Origin: Didymella arachidicola
Lineage: Eukaryota > Ascomycota > Dothideomycetes > Pleosporales > Didymellaceae
Assembly: GCA_016630955.3 (NCBI GenBank)
Contig: CM049999.1
Span: 1,178,001-1,242,000, forward strand
DNA length: 64,000 nucleotides
Reading direction: 5' to 3'
Shown here: piece by piece, positions 31,665 through 42,658 of the stretch
Position numbering within the stretch: the stretch's first letter is position 1
Layout: every line of letters starts with the position of its first letter
Made by a program: the position numbers and the translations under genes
Notes under the pieces: generated by a model
The model's input: only the letters and a program-made list of their open reading frames with translations
The model's database searches: none
Told to the model about the DNA's origin: nothing

Positions 31665-33294
31665 TCACTTGATGCTGATGGTCTTCGCCTCAACGTAGTT
31701 CATCAGCCCCTGGCGACCGCCTTCGCGACCGATGCCAGACTGCTTGGCCCCGCCGAAGGGCACGTTCGGGCCGAATACCTGCCAAGTGTTGATGTTCACG
31801 TTGCCAGCATCGAGTCGCTTTGCAAGACGTAAAGCACGCGGGATCGAAGCTGTGAAGATGCAAGCTGAATTGCGTTAGATTTCTAAGACACGAAGAGCCC
31901 CGAGCACTTACATGACAAACCAAAGCTGGTGTCGTTGGCCAGCTTGACCGCCTCCTCTTCGGTCTTGAACGTGCGAATCGTAAGGACTGGGCCAAAGATC
32001 TCTTCTCGATAGATTCTTGCATCGTCCTTCGGGTTCAGAAATATGGTTGGTTGAACATACCACCCGTTCTTGCCATGCCTTGCACCTCCTGTCAGGAGTT
32101 CTGCCTCTTCCTTGCCAACGTCAAGGAAGCTCATTACACGTTCGAACTGTTTACCATCGGCGAGGGGGCCCAAGAATGTGTTGGGATCAGTGGGCTGCCC
32201 CATTGCGCCTGCTAGCTGCTCGAAGCGGGTCTTCAGCTCTTCGATGAACTTCTCTGCAATGTCTTCATGGACAAAGGTACGAGACGCAGCGATGCATGCC
32301 TGACCAGAGTTGAAGAGGAAGTTCTGGCTGTGGTGTGTGAGGGCGTTCTCGATGTTGGCATCGGGAAAGATCAGACTGGGCGACTTGCCACCCAGTTCAA
32401 GGGTCACGCGCTTGAGGTTACTGTAGGTTTATGTAAGTATTATCGCTGGATTTAGAGCTGGAGCGGGAAGCCTACCTCTTAGCAGCAAGCTCTTGGACCT
32501 TCTTTCCAGCAAAGGCAGATCCGGTAAAGGAGATCTTGTTGATGTCCATGTGAGACGCCAGGGCCGCACCGACCTTGCCGTCTCCTGTAACGATATTGAT
32601 GACACCAGGAGGGAAGCCAGCTTCTTTGACATATTGCCCAAGCTGTATCATTCCGATCGGACTCTTCTCAGAACCTTTGTAGATGAAGGTGCACCCGGCG
32701 GCCAACGCAGCAGCAACCTTGAAAGCGAAGAAGATCGCGGAGCCATTCCATGCACCAATGCCGGCACAAACGCCGAGAGGATCGTATTGGATGATCTGTC
32801 ACACGGTCAGGCAAAGGACCATATGTAAACCTGACGCTTCCTCACCTTATATATGCCCTGGTCGTCTTCCGTCCACGATTCTCCTGGAAGCTTATCCGTC
32901 CAGCCAGCGTAATACCTGAAGATCCTGCCGAACAGAGCATAGACGAATTTGGTCACAGTGATAGGCTGGCCCATGCTCTTCACTTCCCACAGAGCAAGCT
33001 CTTCAGCATGCTTGTCGGTCAGGTCTGCGAATTTCAACATCGCTTCGCTGCGCTGTTGTGGGGTCCACTTTGACCATTCACCATGGAAAGCCGCACGAGC
33101 AGCCGCTACCGCCTTGTCAACATCGTCTTGCGAGGCTACTTGGATGCCATCGGCAACAAGGCTCTCATCATGTGGGTTGTAGATGCTCAGAGTCTCACCG
33201 GATGTGGCATCGACGTACTTGCAGGGTCAGGTATGAATCTTGTGTTGGACGCACGACTCACCTCGTTATTGATGAAAAGCTGTTTGTTAATCAT
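31665..33294 (-). CDS. NAD(P)-dependent aldehyde dehydrogenase
   Basis: Five exons, 33294-33262, 33217-32846, 32795-32476, 32420-31912 and 31864-31665, give 477 residues. The tiny first exon encodes MINKQLFINNE, joining YVDATSGETL at the usual ALDH start. Landmarks: GAWNGSAIFF region, INIVTGDGKVGAAL, FTGSAFAGKKV (cofactor loop), LELGGKSP with general base Glu250, GQACIAASR with nucleophile Cys284, EEIFGPVLTIRTF, and the C-terminal INTWQVFGPNVPFGGAKQSG. All catalytic residues are present. Cytosolic by default: no presequence or peroxisomal signal is visible. Substrate not determinable. The intron pattern leaves no long continuous frame, so it is easily fragmented by gene callers. Confidence 0.93.
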
Positions 33295-33948
33295 TTTGAA
33301 TACTGAGAAAAAAAAAGATCTTCCTGAAGATTGCTGGTGCTGCGTTTAGAGGGAGGCAAAGAGATCTTGAAGAGACCTTGATCTAAACTCCGCGCAGCAG
33401 ACGCTGTTCTGCTTTTATACGCAGTTCAAGCCATCTCGCACTGCTGCTGATGCTCACCCCTAGAATATCCTAACTCCGCTCGACGTGTTGGGCGACCCCG
33501 CATATCATAGTAGTCGTACGTGGATGGAAGTAGCGAAGCACAGCTTGCTGCCAGATACAGTTAGGCATCGTCAGCTCTCGATCCGCTCGCCAATGGGAAC
33601 CTGGAGAAGCTAGACCCTCAAATGTCTTGGCCGCATTGTACCAACTCGCTTCTCATGGCTGCTGATGCACCATAAGCTCGCTTGACTGTTTGTGGTCGTA
33701 GTGCTGGTGTAAGCACGGGGATGAATTCCTGACCAGCAACCAGTATAGGCCATACCTTATTGCACACCTTTCGGACTTACAGTCGGTCTTAAACAGACTA
33801 CGGATGACCGTGTGCTTCACTGCAATACTTGCACTCGTTTGGTCGCTTAGAGAACAGACTCGCAGCTTTTACATCCTGGCAAATGCTGCCGATAGATCCT
33901 GGGGCTCGATAGTCGAAGATCGACCTAGGAGTAACTCTGGGCCTATAA
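33295..33948. other. ALDH promoter region
   Basis: Upstream of the ALDH gene; no gene recognised. Confidence 0.5.
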
Positions 33949-34561
33949 TTACAGCTCTTCAGCGTCACAGAGGTTTGCAATGAGCACAGATCTACTGAAA
34001 GCGCCGATGGAGGCCACCAAGGACTTCAGAGGGGCGCTTTCGACCTTGGTCGAATTCGTGAGCTTTTCGAGGACGTGACAACGCGAACTGGAGCCTTTAT
34101 CTCCGACTCTCCGCGCATCGTGACTGAGGCATTTCGATTGTACAGACCACATGGTCGAGTCCGTGCGCTGTTGCATCCATTGCATAAACATCTGAAGGTC
34201 ATCGCACTCATTGTAGATAGTTGTCGTCGGCTACTGTCTAAGATTTTCCGAGATGGTCAACGTTTCCGTCTGGTCGATGGTCGCTGACGTAGTTGCTGCA
34301 GCTTTAGGTAACGCCAAAAGGTCAGTCAGCTCGTCAGAGTTTGCAAAGCGGCGCAAGGACGCGTAGAGCTTGAAAAGGAGACCAAGTTAGGGTGGATCGA
34401 AGGATACCTAGGTAAATACCGCAACTGACCTCGGGATCTGGGAGAAAGCTCGAGGTGTTGTGCGATCCACAAGAAGATTCTTTCCGGAAGTGGCTAAGCA
34501 CTAGCGCTATCCAGCAATAGCCCCGCACGTGAAGATTGAGCCTCTCCTGCGGCAATGACTT
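33949..34561 (-). pseudogene. Possible decayed or incompletely modelled gene
   Basis: A coding-like minus-strand stretch with no ATG. A first block (SFLPDPE at its end) can be spliced through a GTCAGT..TTTTCAAG intron with a CCTAAC branch site into LYASLRRFANSDELTDLLALP and ISENLRQ. This is immediately followed by an in-frame TAG, after which the same frame resumes (MFMQWMQQRTDSTMW ... SVLIANLCDAEEL) to a TAA at 33949. The composition is protein-like on both sides of the stop. It sits 72 bases from the divergent Zn-cluster gene start. It may be a dead gene, or a live gene whose start and one small intron I have missed. Family unknown. Confidence 0.3.
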
Positions 34562-34633
34562 CACCAGAGGTCGCGATTACTCGACTTTCGATTTGCGAAT
34601 GACAGACGAAAAGAGGAGGATCGATATCGAGGG

Positions 34634-37153
34634 ATGGTTGAGACAAAGGCTGCTTCCCAGGCATACTCGCCGAATACGGCGGGAAAGTCTGTCGGAGGGC
34701 GACAGCGCATTATACAAAGTTGCTTGACCTGTCGGCGTCGCAAGGTCAAATGCGATCATGGACATCCTATATGCGGAGCCTGCACGCGTGGCAACCATGT
34801 CTGTACCTGGTCAGTCCAGTTACAAGATCAGTCCTCAGCTGGGCGAATCTCAAAACCATCAGCGCCGGGAAGCGGACGACTTGCGAAGAATAGCGACGTT
34901 CAGTCGCGCCTCGATCGGCTAGAACTACTACTCGAAAAGGCAGTTTCAGGGCAAGGAGCTAAACCATCTGTGCCTGCTCGCGCTATCAGCGACAGCGAAA
35001 CGAGGGACCGCGAAGCTGCATTGACGCCCTCGTCAAATAGCCAAGCCTCACAAAACGCTGGCATGGCTGACGACGGCGATGGTACTCTATTGCTAGATGG
35101 CGGTCAATCGAAATTTGTGTCTTCGTTGCACTATGCCTTGCTTGCGGAAGAGGTGGGTGTCTTGCCTAGAAATTGCAATACGCAAAGGCTAACTCAATCC
35201 AGATCCAAGACATCAAGGCCTTACTTGGTGATAAGACTGATGAAGAGCGAAAGGAAGTGCCACAGAGTAGTCTAGTAGATCTCTTGTCGCTGGGTCGCTG
35301 GGTCGCGGGATCAAATCTAGATCAGCTGTTGCCAGATTCACAAGATCATCGAGATACACTCTTGGACGTTTACTTCGCCAACGTCGACCCGATGGTCAGG
35401 ATCACTCACAAACCAACAGTCATACGCAGATATCCAATATATATGCGCGAGACACATCCCTTGGCATTTGCGATCTGCTTCTCAGCTGTCATCTCGCTGC
35501 CTCCGAACGTCGTCCAGAGCCGATTCGGTGACACAAAAGAGGATCTTTTGGACCGCTTCCAACTCGGCGTTGAGATATCTTTGGCTAGAGAGAATTACCT
35601 CACCACTTCAAGTCTGGAGATCTTCCAGGGCTTCGTATTATGGCTTACCTGCATCACAAAAGAAGAAGACATGGGTAATGCCATCTTCTAGAACCAAACA
35701 AACATGCGCTAACTTTAATCCATAGGCAAAGCTTGGGCGCTGCTTGGTATCGCGACGCGTATCGCGCTGAATCAAGGTCTACACCGTGACCCATCACTTT
35801 TTCCAACCGGCTCAATGGACGCTCTTACAATTGAGCTTCGTCGTCGACTATGGTACCAACTTGGCCATCTGGAGTTTCGCGCAGCCGAGTGCAAAGGACA
35901 GGAGCCCAGTCTGTCTGAAGACTACTATACAACACTCCTCCCACGTAATGTGGAAGACGAAGAGCTTATCGACGGGGCGAGTCCGGGTCCGGCACCATAC
36001 GACGAGGAGAGATTCACATCAATCACCTTCCAGCTTGTTAGATATCAGGGTATGTCAGCACTGAGGAAGATAGTTCGGAGTACATACCACCTAGAGAGGC
36101 GGATGCTGGACTCAGGTCTGCACGGCACATCAAGACCTGACCCAGCACGAGAGCTTCAAGAGCTGTACGAACAAATTAAAAAGATGCTGGACGAGGTGCA
36201 CGAGGACTGCCACCGCAAGTACCTTCGCTTCTGCAATCCAGAGATCCCTATGCAAAGGCTCTGCATTGGGTTGGCATCCCTACTTGAGTGGCGTTGTTAT
36301 TTGCTCTTTTGGCTGCGCATGCCAAGAGCATATCGAGATGTTGTCTTCTCTAACGACATCCGCAAATCGTGAGTCCTCAATCGACCATTGCACTAAAATG
36401 TCAGCTGAAAGCCACAGGATATTCGAGAAATCAGTCAATTGTATCGAGACTATCAATGGAGCATCAGTCGATGTTGACGCTGCTCGTTTCCAATGGCATA
36501 TAGGTTTGTCAGTACCTCCAAGATCGTGATTGCGACTGACTCTAGCAGGCGGCGTTGCATCTTTCCAAGCAATCATGCACGTTTTGTCGGAACTCCGAGC
36601 CCCGATGTTCGATGCTCCTGATCGCCAACGAGCACTCAGGGCGCTGCAAATGTCACGCATTCTGCGCGAGAACAACGGTGCCAAGGTATGGCTCGCAGTC
36701 AAGGCCATGATTGACAAGGCCATCCAGGAGCACAGCATGTCGCAAAGGACCCAGTCGCAAGCTTCAAGCGTCTATGCTAGCCCCACAGCACCGGTGTCTA
36801 CTGCACTGCAAACAGACGGCAACGTTCAGGTGTACCCAGGACAAGGCCAAATGCCCAGCTATGCAATACAACCACCTGCAGTAACATACAGTCAGCCCAC
36901 AGCGACATCGCAACCTGTGCGAGCGTTTCCTCAACAGAGCTATATTCAACCCATGGGGCCAATGCAAGAGCCAGCTCCACCATCCTGGGAAGACATCAAT
37001 CTCAGCAACATCAACAACATTGTTGATAGCCAACCGACACCCGGTATAGTACCGGAATTCGACTTCGGTTTCTGGGGCGATCCCTTCAATTATGAAAACG
37101 AGCCCAACACCTTCCCGACAGAAAGTAGTTATTTTCCTCCATGGACTGGTTAG
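34634..37153 (+). CDS. Zn(II)2Cys6 fungal-specific transcription factor
   Basis: Five exons, 34634-35152, 35203-35674, 35726-36368, 36418-36503 and 36549-37153, give 774 residues. The zinc cluster has Cys at 30, 33, 40, 47, 50 and 57 (CLTCRRRKVKC ... CGACTRGNHVC), followed by a linker and a short dimerisation helix (SRLDRLELLLEKAV). The central region is a fungal-specific transcription factor domain (DVYFANVDPMVRITHKP, AWALLGIATRIALNQGLHRDP, RRRLWYQL). The C-terminus is Gln/Pro-rich, ending in an acidic-aromatic patch (FDFGFWGDPFNYENEP), likely an activation domain. Targets unknown. Its divergent neighbour is the possible decayed gene, with ALDH further upstream; regulation of ALDH is conceivable but unsupported. 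Confidence 0.93.
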
Positions 37154-37489
37154 CGGAAGGAAGGCATGCTTCACTCATATCGATACCCCATAATTAATGC
37201 ATCTGTACATATATCACGCCAGGCTTGCAACATTTGGAAGCTAAATGCAAGTCCCCTTGACCATTTGCTTATTGCTCCAATAGAGCGAGGTCAGTCGGGC
37301 TCAGCGGTTTCTAGGCCATCGGCCCAAACCGCACCGTAACAGACTGCATCTATTTGGCAAAAAGGGATCGTAGGCTTGTTTCCGCACTTCCCCTGCATAC
37401 AACTCGGAGCTGTCTACCCTTGAGCCACTCCCGGACCTTCTATTCCTATACTAAGCTAAACAACAGTTGCAGTCTCGAGGTGATCGGCG
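37154..37489. other. Intergenic, downstream of the Zn-cluster gene
   Basis: Transcription-factor 3' region; nothing recognised. Confidence 0.5.
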
Positions 37490-38172
37490 ATGATAAGATA
37501 CATAGGCGGTGACGAGAATCTCCGAATCTCATCTCACTTTACTGCATCAACGGGCCCCGCACAGCACGAGCTCTTCCAGAGATTTCCAATGCAGGTACTC
37601 GAAAATCCGGCATGCATGGGCATATCATGTACACCAACAATTGCAGTGATTCGGTGGGTCAGCTCGCCTGGCAAGATGAACATGGAGAATCATGACAGGT
37701 CTTGCTTCTTGGGGCAGTGGTGGAGATGGAGAAGAAGCCCACCTAGTATCCCATTACATGGTGCCAAAGCCAGCCACATTAATGCATCCGCCAGCCGGAA
37801 AGTCCTGCCGAGGGGACCATTTTCCTGCCGCCAGAAGGCCATGCGTACGGCCAGCTTCTCTCAGTGGTACAGTAGTGACGGCTCGAGAGATTATTCTGGA
37901 TTCCAACAAGATGTAAGCTTTGGAGCTCAAACAGTATCAAATACAACATACGGCAGTACCCCCGTGTCTGCAACATGGTCAGGGGATGCGGTATCTTGAC
38001 AGCGGATCCAGACCTGGGTACAAACAAAAATACGGGTGACACTGACTCGGATGCCATTTGCATGGCGGAGAGTGACGACGCCATGGAATTCTGGAAGCTG
38101 ACCCTCGAACAGCTTACCAGATTCGGCTCTCAGCCCTCGCCTGAAACTCAGCACTGGTTTGAGGGTCACTAG
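37490..38172 (+). CDS. Orphan two-exon candidate gene
   Basis: A frame starting MIRYIGGDENLR (37490-37912) can be joined by a 44-base intron (GTAAGC..GGCAG, 37913-37956, phase 0) to a second frame (37957-38172) ending in a TAG. The result is about 212 residues. The second exon looks protein-like and acidic (ADPDLGTNKN, AESDDAMEFWKLTLEQL), while the first is rich in Ser, Arg and Trp and could be partly non-coding. No domain is recognised. The intron lacks a clear branch site. Support is limited to frame continuity across a plausible splice. Confidence 0.35.
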
Positions 38173-38634
38173 GTTGCTCAGTCACTCGACGAGAAAAAGA
38201 GACGACCATGTGTTATCGTCATGTCATTATTCCTGTTTAATAGATATCTTTCGAGAAGGCAGCAAGCTGTAACACGACGTTCATGGACATGCAAAATATG
38301 TGAATACACGTTTGATGACTACATACTCTGCATCTATTCAGACCCTTAGGTCTTGAGACCTGGTCGTATCAATGAATGCGCAGCCTGTGTAGAACGATAT
38401 AAAGGATTGTCAGATACCGATCCCGCTACCTGAGGCTTGTTTCGCGTATCTCCACGAAACCACATTCCCGCTTTATTGAAGGTCGTACTATTCGGTATGG
38501 CGGCCGAGAAGCCATGAGTAGCTACTTAGTAAAGGTAAAGAATGCATCCACGGTAAGGAAGTTGTAGCTGCTGTCAGGTGCTTATAAGCATATGAAATTC
38601 TTGGATCAAATGTTGCATTCATTAGGGTTGTAGG
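38173..38634. other. Convergent spacer
   Basis: 3' regions of the orphan candidate and the promethin-like gene. AT-rich; no gene. Confidence 0.5.
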
Positions 38635-39510
38635 TTACGTTGCTATGCCTTCGTGCTGGAATTGCGTCCTCCAATCGATCACACTATCATCGACAGGTCC
38701 ATAGGTGGTTATGTGAGATTCTGTGGGATCCCGCGCTCCTTGGCCGAGTTCTCGCGTTCCACTCGTGGCACCTGGCGCTCCACTCTCTTGATCCTTTTTT
38801 CCAAATTCTCCACCATGTTTAGTCCCGTTGCTTTGTTCGTCGTGTCGTCGACGTGGTGAACCACTACGTGCGTCGTGACCTCCCCGCTGGTCCTGACTCC
38901 CCTGAGATATCTTCTGGTCTTGCGACGAATCGACCGCCAGCCCTTTTTGCCGCAAGTCTGAATCAGCTCGATCAACTAGATCGCGTAGTCTTCCACCTGT
39001 CAGCACATTCGAGGTATCACCATCTTTTGTGCCAGGTCGGACTGGCGTCTCACCGCCGTTGATTCGTTGTAGCACCAGATAGCCAATGAGACCCCACACG
39101 AAAGCAACGCTGGCTGTGCAGCTGCCGATGAAGACAATAGGGACGACGAAGAGGAGAGCGATGCTAGTGACGAAGAGTGTGAAGGCAAATGCGGCGATGG
39201 CACCGAGCACTACGCAGGTGGCCAGGGACACGACAAGGGTAGCAGCGGCGAAAGCGAGGAACAATAAGACGGGTAGACCAGCGAGGGCAGTCTGAGCTGC
39301 TAGGAAAGACTAGGAGAGTCAGCAGCTGTATTGTGGTGCAATTAAAGGTAGTGGGCTTACAGCAAACTTGGGGTTGCGCTCAGAGAAGAGGCGCAAGTTC
39401 TCAAGGGCACGCTCGCGCTGCTTTGGCGGGAGCAGACGGTTGGTAGTCTGCCCAATCCTGGCACCGACACTGCCGGCAACGTCCTGGGCGGTGCGCATGA
39501 CGACCGACAT
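38635..39510 (-). CDS. Promethin-like small membrane protein (lipid droplet assembly candidate)
   Basis: Two exons, 39510-39361 and 39309-38635, give 274 residues. After an amphipathic start (MSVVMRTAQDVAG ... LLPPKQRERALENL) comes a hydrophobic block at about 58-128 (LAGLPVLLFLAFAAATLVV, LFVTSIALLFVVPIVFIG and VWGLIGYLVLQ), probably two re-entrant hairpins. The remaining half is hydrophilic and Gly/Asp/Arg-rich. The layout resembles fungal promethin/LDAF1-type proteins, which join seipin at lipid-droplet formation sites. The resemblance rests on hydrophobic pattern, not on a diagnostic motif. The intron junction (KFA/SFLAAQ) is in phase. Confidence 0.6.
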
Positions 39511-39894
39511 ACTGGGCTGGTTATCGGTCTCAATGGCTAGTAATGTGTGGCGGTCAATACAAAGACACACGGAGGAGCGAAGTAGTGGCTGTGGTAGAAC
39601 GGATTGATTGAGCTTTTACGTGGAAGCGCGCAGTCGTAGTACAGGAAATACCACCAGAGCGAGGAAATACCGTTCGTCAAGCAACCAAGCTGTCCCTGCC
39701 GCACGCCGTCTAGCTTTGGACGCGTTGATGTCACCGCGGAGGTCGCAAACGTCTGGTCGCTCTAACTGGTTACGCGCTAGGCTCCGCTCTCGTTCCGCTT
39801 TCGCGCCTACCAATCACAGCGAGCCTGCTATTTCGATCTTGAACTTTTTTGCGCCGACAACACCAGTCGCCGCGCGCAACACACAAAACACAAC
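39511..39894. promoter_or_regulatory. Divergent promoter region, promethin-like gene and RPA49
   Basis: Region of 384 bases between divergent starts. No gene; no specific sites assigned. Confidence 0.5.
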
Positions 39895-41366
39895 ATGGCC
39901 GAGAAGAAGAGAAAGAGGAACGAGGAAGGCGTTGAGCGGCCTAGCAAGAAGACCGCAGTCGCGCCGCAGGGAAATGTGAAGGTCGAGCTTCTGCAAGAGG
40001 AAGCACTGGGCCCGCTGCTCGGTATGTTGCATTGCGCATTGAGCAGACGACAAAGACTGACGAAGGCACAGCTGCGACACCAGGGCTCAAGTTCCCCACA
40101 CGTATCAACTTCAAGCCGTACCAGCACATCAAGATCCTCCCCAAGTCCTCCGTCACCACACTTCTCCTCCAGTCCTCAGACCACGCCTGCCTCGACTACA
40201 CCGCACAGCAAGAGCAGGATGGTAGCGCAGGGAGCCAGCTCAAGGATTATGTCGGCGTCTTCGATCCAGAGACCAAAAAGCTGCAGATCGTGCCGGTGAA
40301 GAGGGTGACAGTACGGAGCACTCTGCGCAGTGAGACACAAGAGCTCCAGGAAGAGCAGGCACGACTGGAGGCAGCACAAGGCACCATGACCGCCAAGAGA
40401 CATGCACTGGCCGCCGAATTTGGTTCCAAGAAGTCAAGGAAGAGGATCGACGACATCACTATGAACTCCATCCGCAGCGGAGCGCCAGAGGAACAGCACA
40501 GGAATGAGGGTGTCGCAGACAACGTCCTGGCGAACATGTCCGAGAATACCTCCGCTATGCCCACAAAGGCCGAGCTTGCGGCAGCTCTCGACAGCTCCAA
40601 ACCACGACCGACACCAAACATGGCTGCAGAGTTCCCGGGCGATGTCTACACCTACGATGCTGTGGTGGGAAGTGAGCTCATGGGTTTGATCCCTGTCAAG
40701 GACTGGATGGATGCTTCAGAAAAGGGCAAGGGTGTACAGGTCAACAGCAAATATGTCGCAAAGCGCATCTTGAAGCTCTGCAGAAACAAGCAGGTCCAGA
40801 AGCTGAAGGCATTGCGCTTCATCTTGCTATGCATCAACTTCAATGCAGCATTGGCAGGGCAAGCTGGAAAATTTGCAAGGAGGATCCCGCCAAAGGGCAA
40901 GCTAGAGAGCCTGATGAACGAGGAGGACAATATTCCGCTCGTCAATGCTATCAGGAGGAAGTTTGGCTCTGAGTATGTAACTCGCGTTTGCTGGGCCTGA
41001 CTTCGCTAACGCTCGCAGACACAACGATATGCCTCGTTGGAATATCGACAACCTGATGACACACGTTGCAGCAGCAGCGCTCATTATCGACGATTTCGAA
41101 GTAGACGTCAACGATTTGCGCGAGGACTTGAAGATCGAGAACAAGGAGTACGTGTTTCGCCGTCGCTGCAAGGACCACAATAGCTGATATTTCGCAGGAT
41201 CAAGCAGTACTTCCACGAATTGGGCTGCAGGGTCAGCCCACCTACACAAACAGACATGACGAAGTTCAAGTTGACCAAGGCCGACTCGAACAACCACCAT
41301 GTCGCGAAGTTGCGCCTACCATTGGCGTTCCCGAGGGTGAACATACCTACAAAGAAGAGGAGATGA
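39895..41366 (+). CDS. RPA49: RNA polymerase I subunit RPA49
   Basis: Four exons, 39895-40021, 40072-40972, 41019-41147 and 41198-41366, give 441 residues. The start MAEKKRKRNEEG leads into the dimerisation module that pairs with A34.5: LKFPTRINFKPY and DYVGVFDPETKKLQIVP. A linker with KKSRKRIDDITMNSI is followed by the tandem winged-helix region (FPGDVYTYDAVVGSELMGLIPVKDW, LKALRFILLCINFNAAL, NIDNLMTHVAAAALIIDDF). It ends KKRR. A49 with A34.5 forms the TFIIF-like module of RNA polymerase I, stimulating elongation and initiation at rDNA. All three introns are 44-50 bases and end in CAG. Confidence 0.95.
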
Positions 41367-41811
41367 GGACCACACGAGCGTACAAGCATGAATCAAGCAT
41401 CGAGACTCCACGGAGCCTTCTGTTTCCATCTACATTTTATGGCTGTCAGTTTTCATGTGGCGTTCAATCACGCTCGGTGTCGCAGCCGATCTTCAATTCC
41501 GCGCTATCGCCAGTGAAGCACAACGCACGCCCGACCCAAAGCAAACCACCCCAAACCCTAACCAGCCATGTCAGATCCACGGATCTCACATCTGCAGCGC
41601 CCAGATACATCATCGAAACTCTTATGCTCGTCATGCGAAAATGCTCATTCGCGATTAAACCCCACATCGTGATGATGACATCACCACAACCACTACATCA
41701 GTACGTGACATAGTGACGCAGCCGCATATGATCCTATAACCACAGAGAGTGTATATAACGTGAATTAGCTGCTTTACTGGAGAATATCTCATTCATCACA
41801 CCTCATACCTT
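41367..41811. other. Intergenic, RPA49 3' end and promoter of small gene
   Basis: Holds the RPA49 3' end and the promoter of the next gene, with a TATA-like element close to its start codon. No other gene seen. Confidence 0.5.
41752..41758 (+). promoter_or_regulatory. TATA-like element
   Basis: TATATAA sits 54 bases upstream of the ATG of the small glycine-rich gene. Position and sequence fit a TATA box of an inducible promoter; the assignment is based on sequence alone. Confidence 0.4.
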
Positions 41812-42264
41812 ATGCCTAAGTCAACACAACCCCTCCAAGACCAACTCACAGGCGCTTCCCAAGCTTCCTCCACACCCAACATGACTGACTCCACAACCTC
41901 CGCTGCTGACAAGCTCGGCGCAAACAAGAGCACAAACGCCATTCCTCAAGAGGTACATTCTTTCCGCCCACACAATCCGCTGCCCTGCGCTGAGCCCTAA
42001 TCGCTCTCGCAACCCCCAAATTACATCGTAACCTCCAGCTAACGCCCCCAGAACCCCTCAATACTCTCCTCCGCCGGCGCAATTGGCAAGCAATTCAACC
42101 CCGATGGCCCCATCGGCTCTATTGGCCAGGCGGTCGGCGGGCCCTTTAGCAAGGACGGTGTTATTGGCTCACAGTTCGATGCGAGTAAGGATGGTATCGC
42201 GGGACATGTTGAGCGTGCGGTGGATGGCCCGAGTAATCCTGCAGGAAGCGGGAAGAAGGCATAG
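41812..42264 (+). CDS. Small glycine-rich conserved hypothetical protein
   Basis: Two exons, 41812-41952 and 42052-42264, give 117 residues. The N-terminal half is Ser/Thr/Gln-rich and presumably disordered (MPKSTQPLQDQLTGASQ, SAADKLGANKSTN). The second exon encodes short repeats around a G-x-I-G pattern: AIGKQFNPDGPIGSIG, GGPFSKDGVIGSQFD and KDGIAGHVER. Proteins of this composition are widespread in filamentous ascomycetes and often stress-induced, but no biochemical role is established. A TATA-like element and AT-rich leader precede it. The acceptor, with GCTAAC 10 bases upstream, is strong. Confidence 0.75.
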
Positions 42265-42658
42265 ATTATCGCCTTGTAGAGTGCCAAGCAAGTCAATTGA
42301 ACGTTTCAATGATTTTGTTGCTGTCGTTGTTGCTGCCGTTGCCGTTGCTCTGTGCCTGTGTTATCTCTCTGGAATGTGTAATATGCGGACGCGAGGATGA
42401 GTAGCGTGTTACGCAGTTTCCTCCAAGGACATAGCTCAACGATGTTCAGTCGTTCACGGCGCATTAAGGCTTGGTAGTGACACGTCGAGACCAGGTCACA
42501 ATGGCCATCGGTATGTGACTTATTTATTGTATTGTATTGTGGTGTATGCTCGCTGAATGTTTTTTAAATGCAACAGCTGTTGTACAAGCTTCAAGCTACG
42601 TAGGCAGCAGGCGTTTCAGCTTTCACCCCTTCCGTAAACCCACCACCCCACCGTAGTA
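42265..42658. other. Convergent spacer
   Basis: 3' regions of the small gene and the derlin gene; includes short TTG/TTGC repeats. No gene. Confidence 0.5.
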
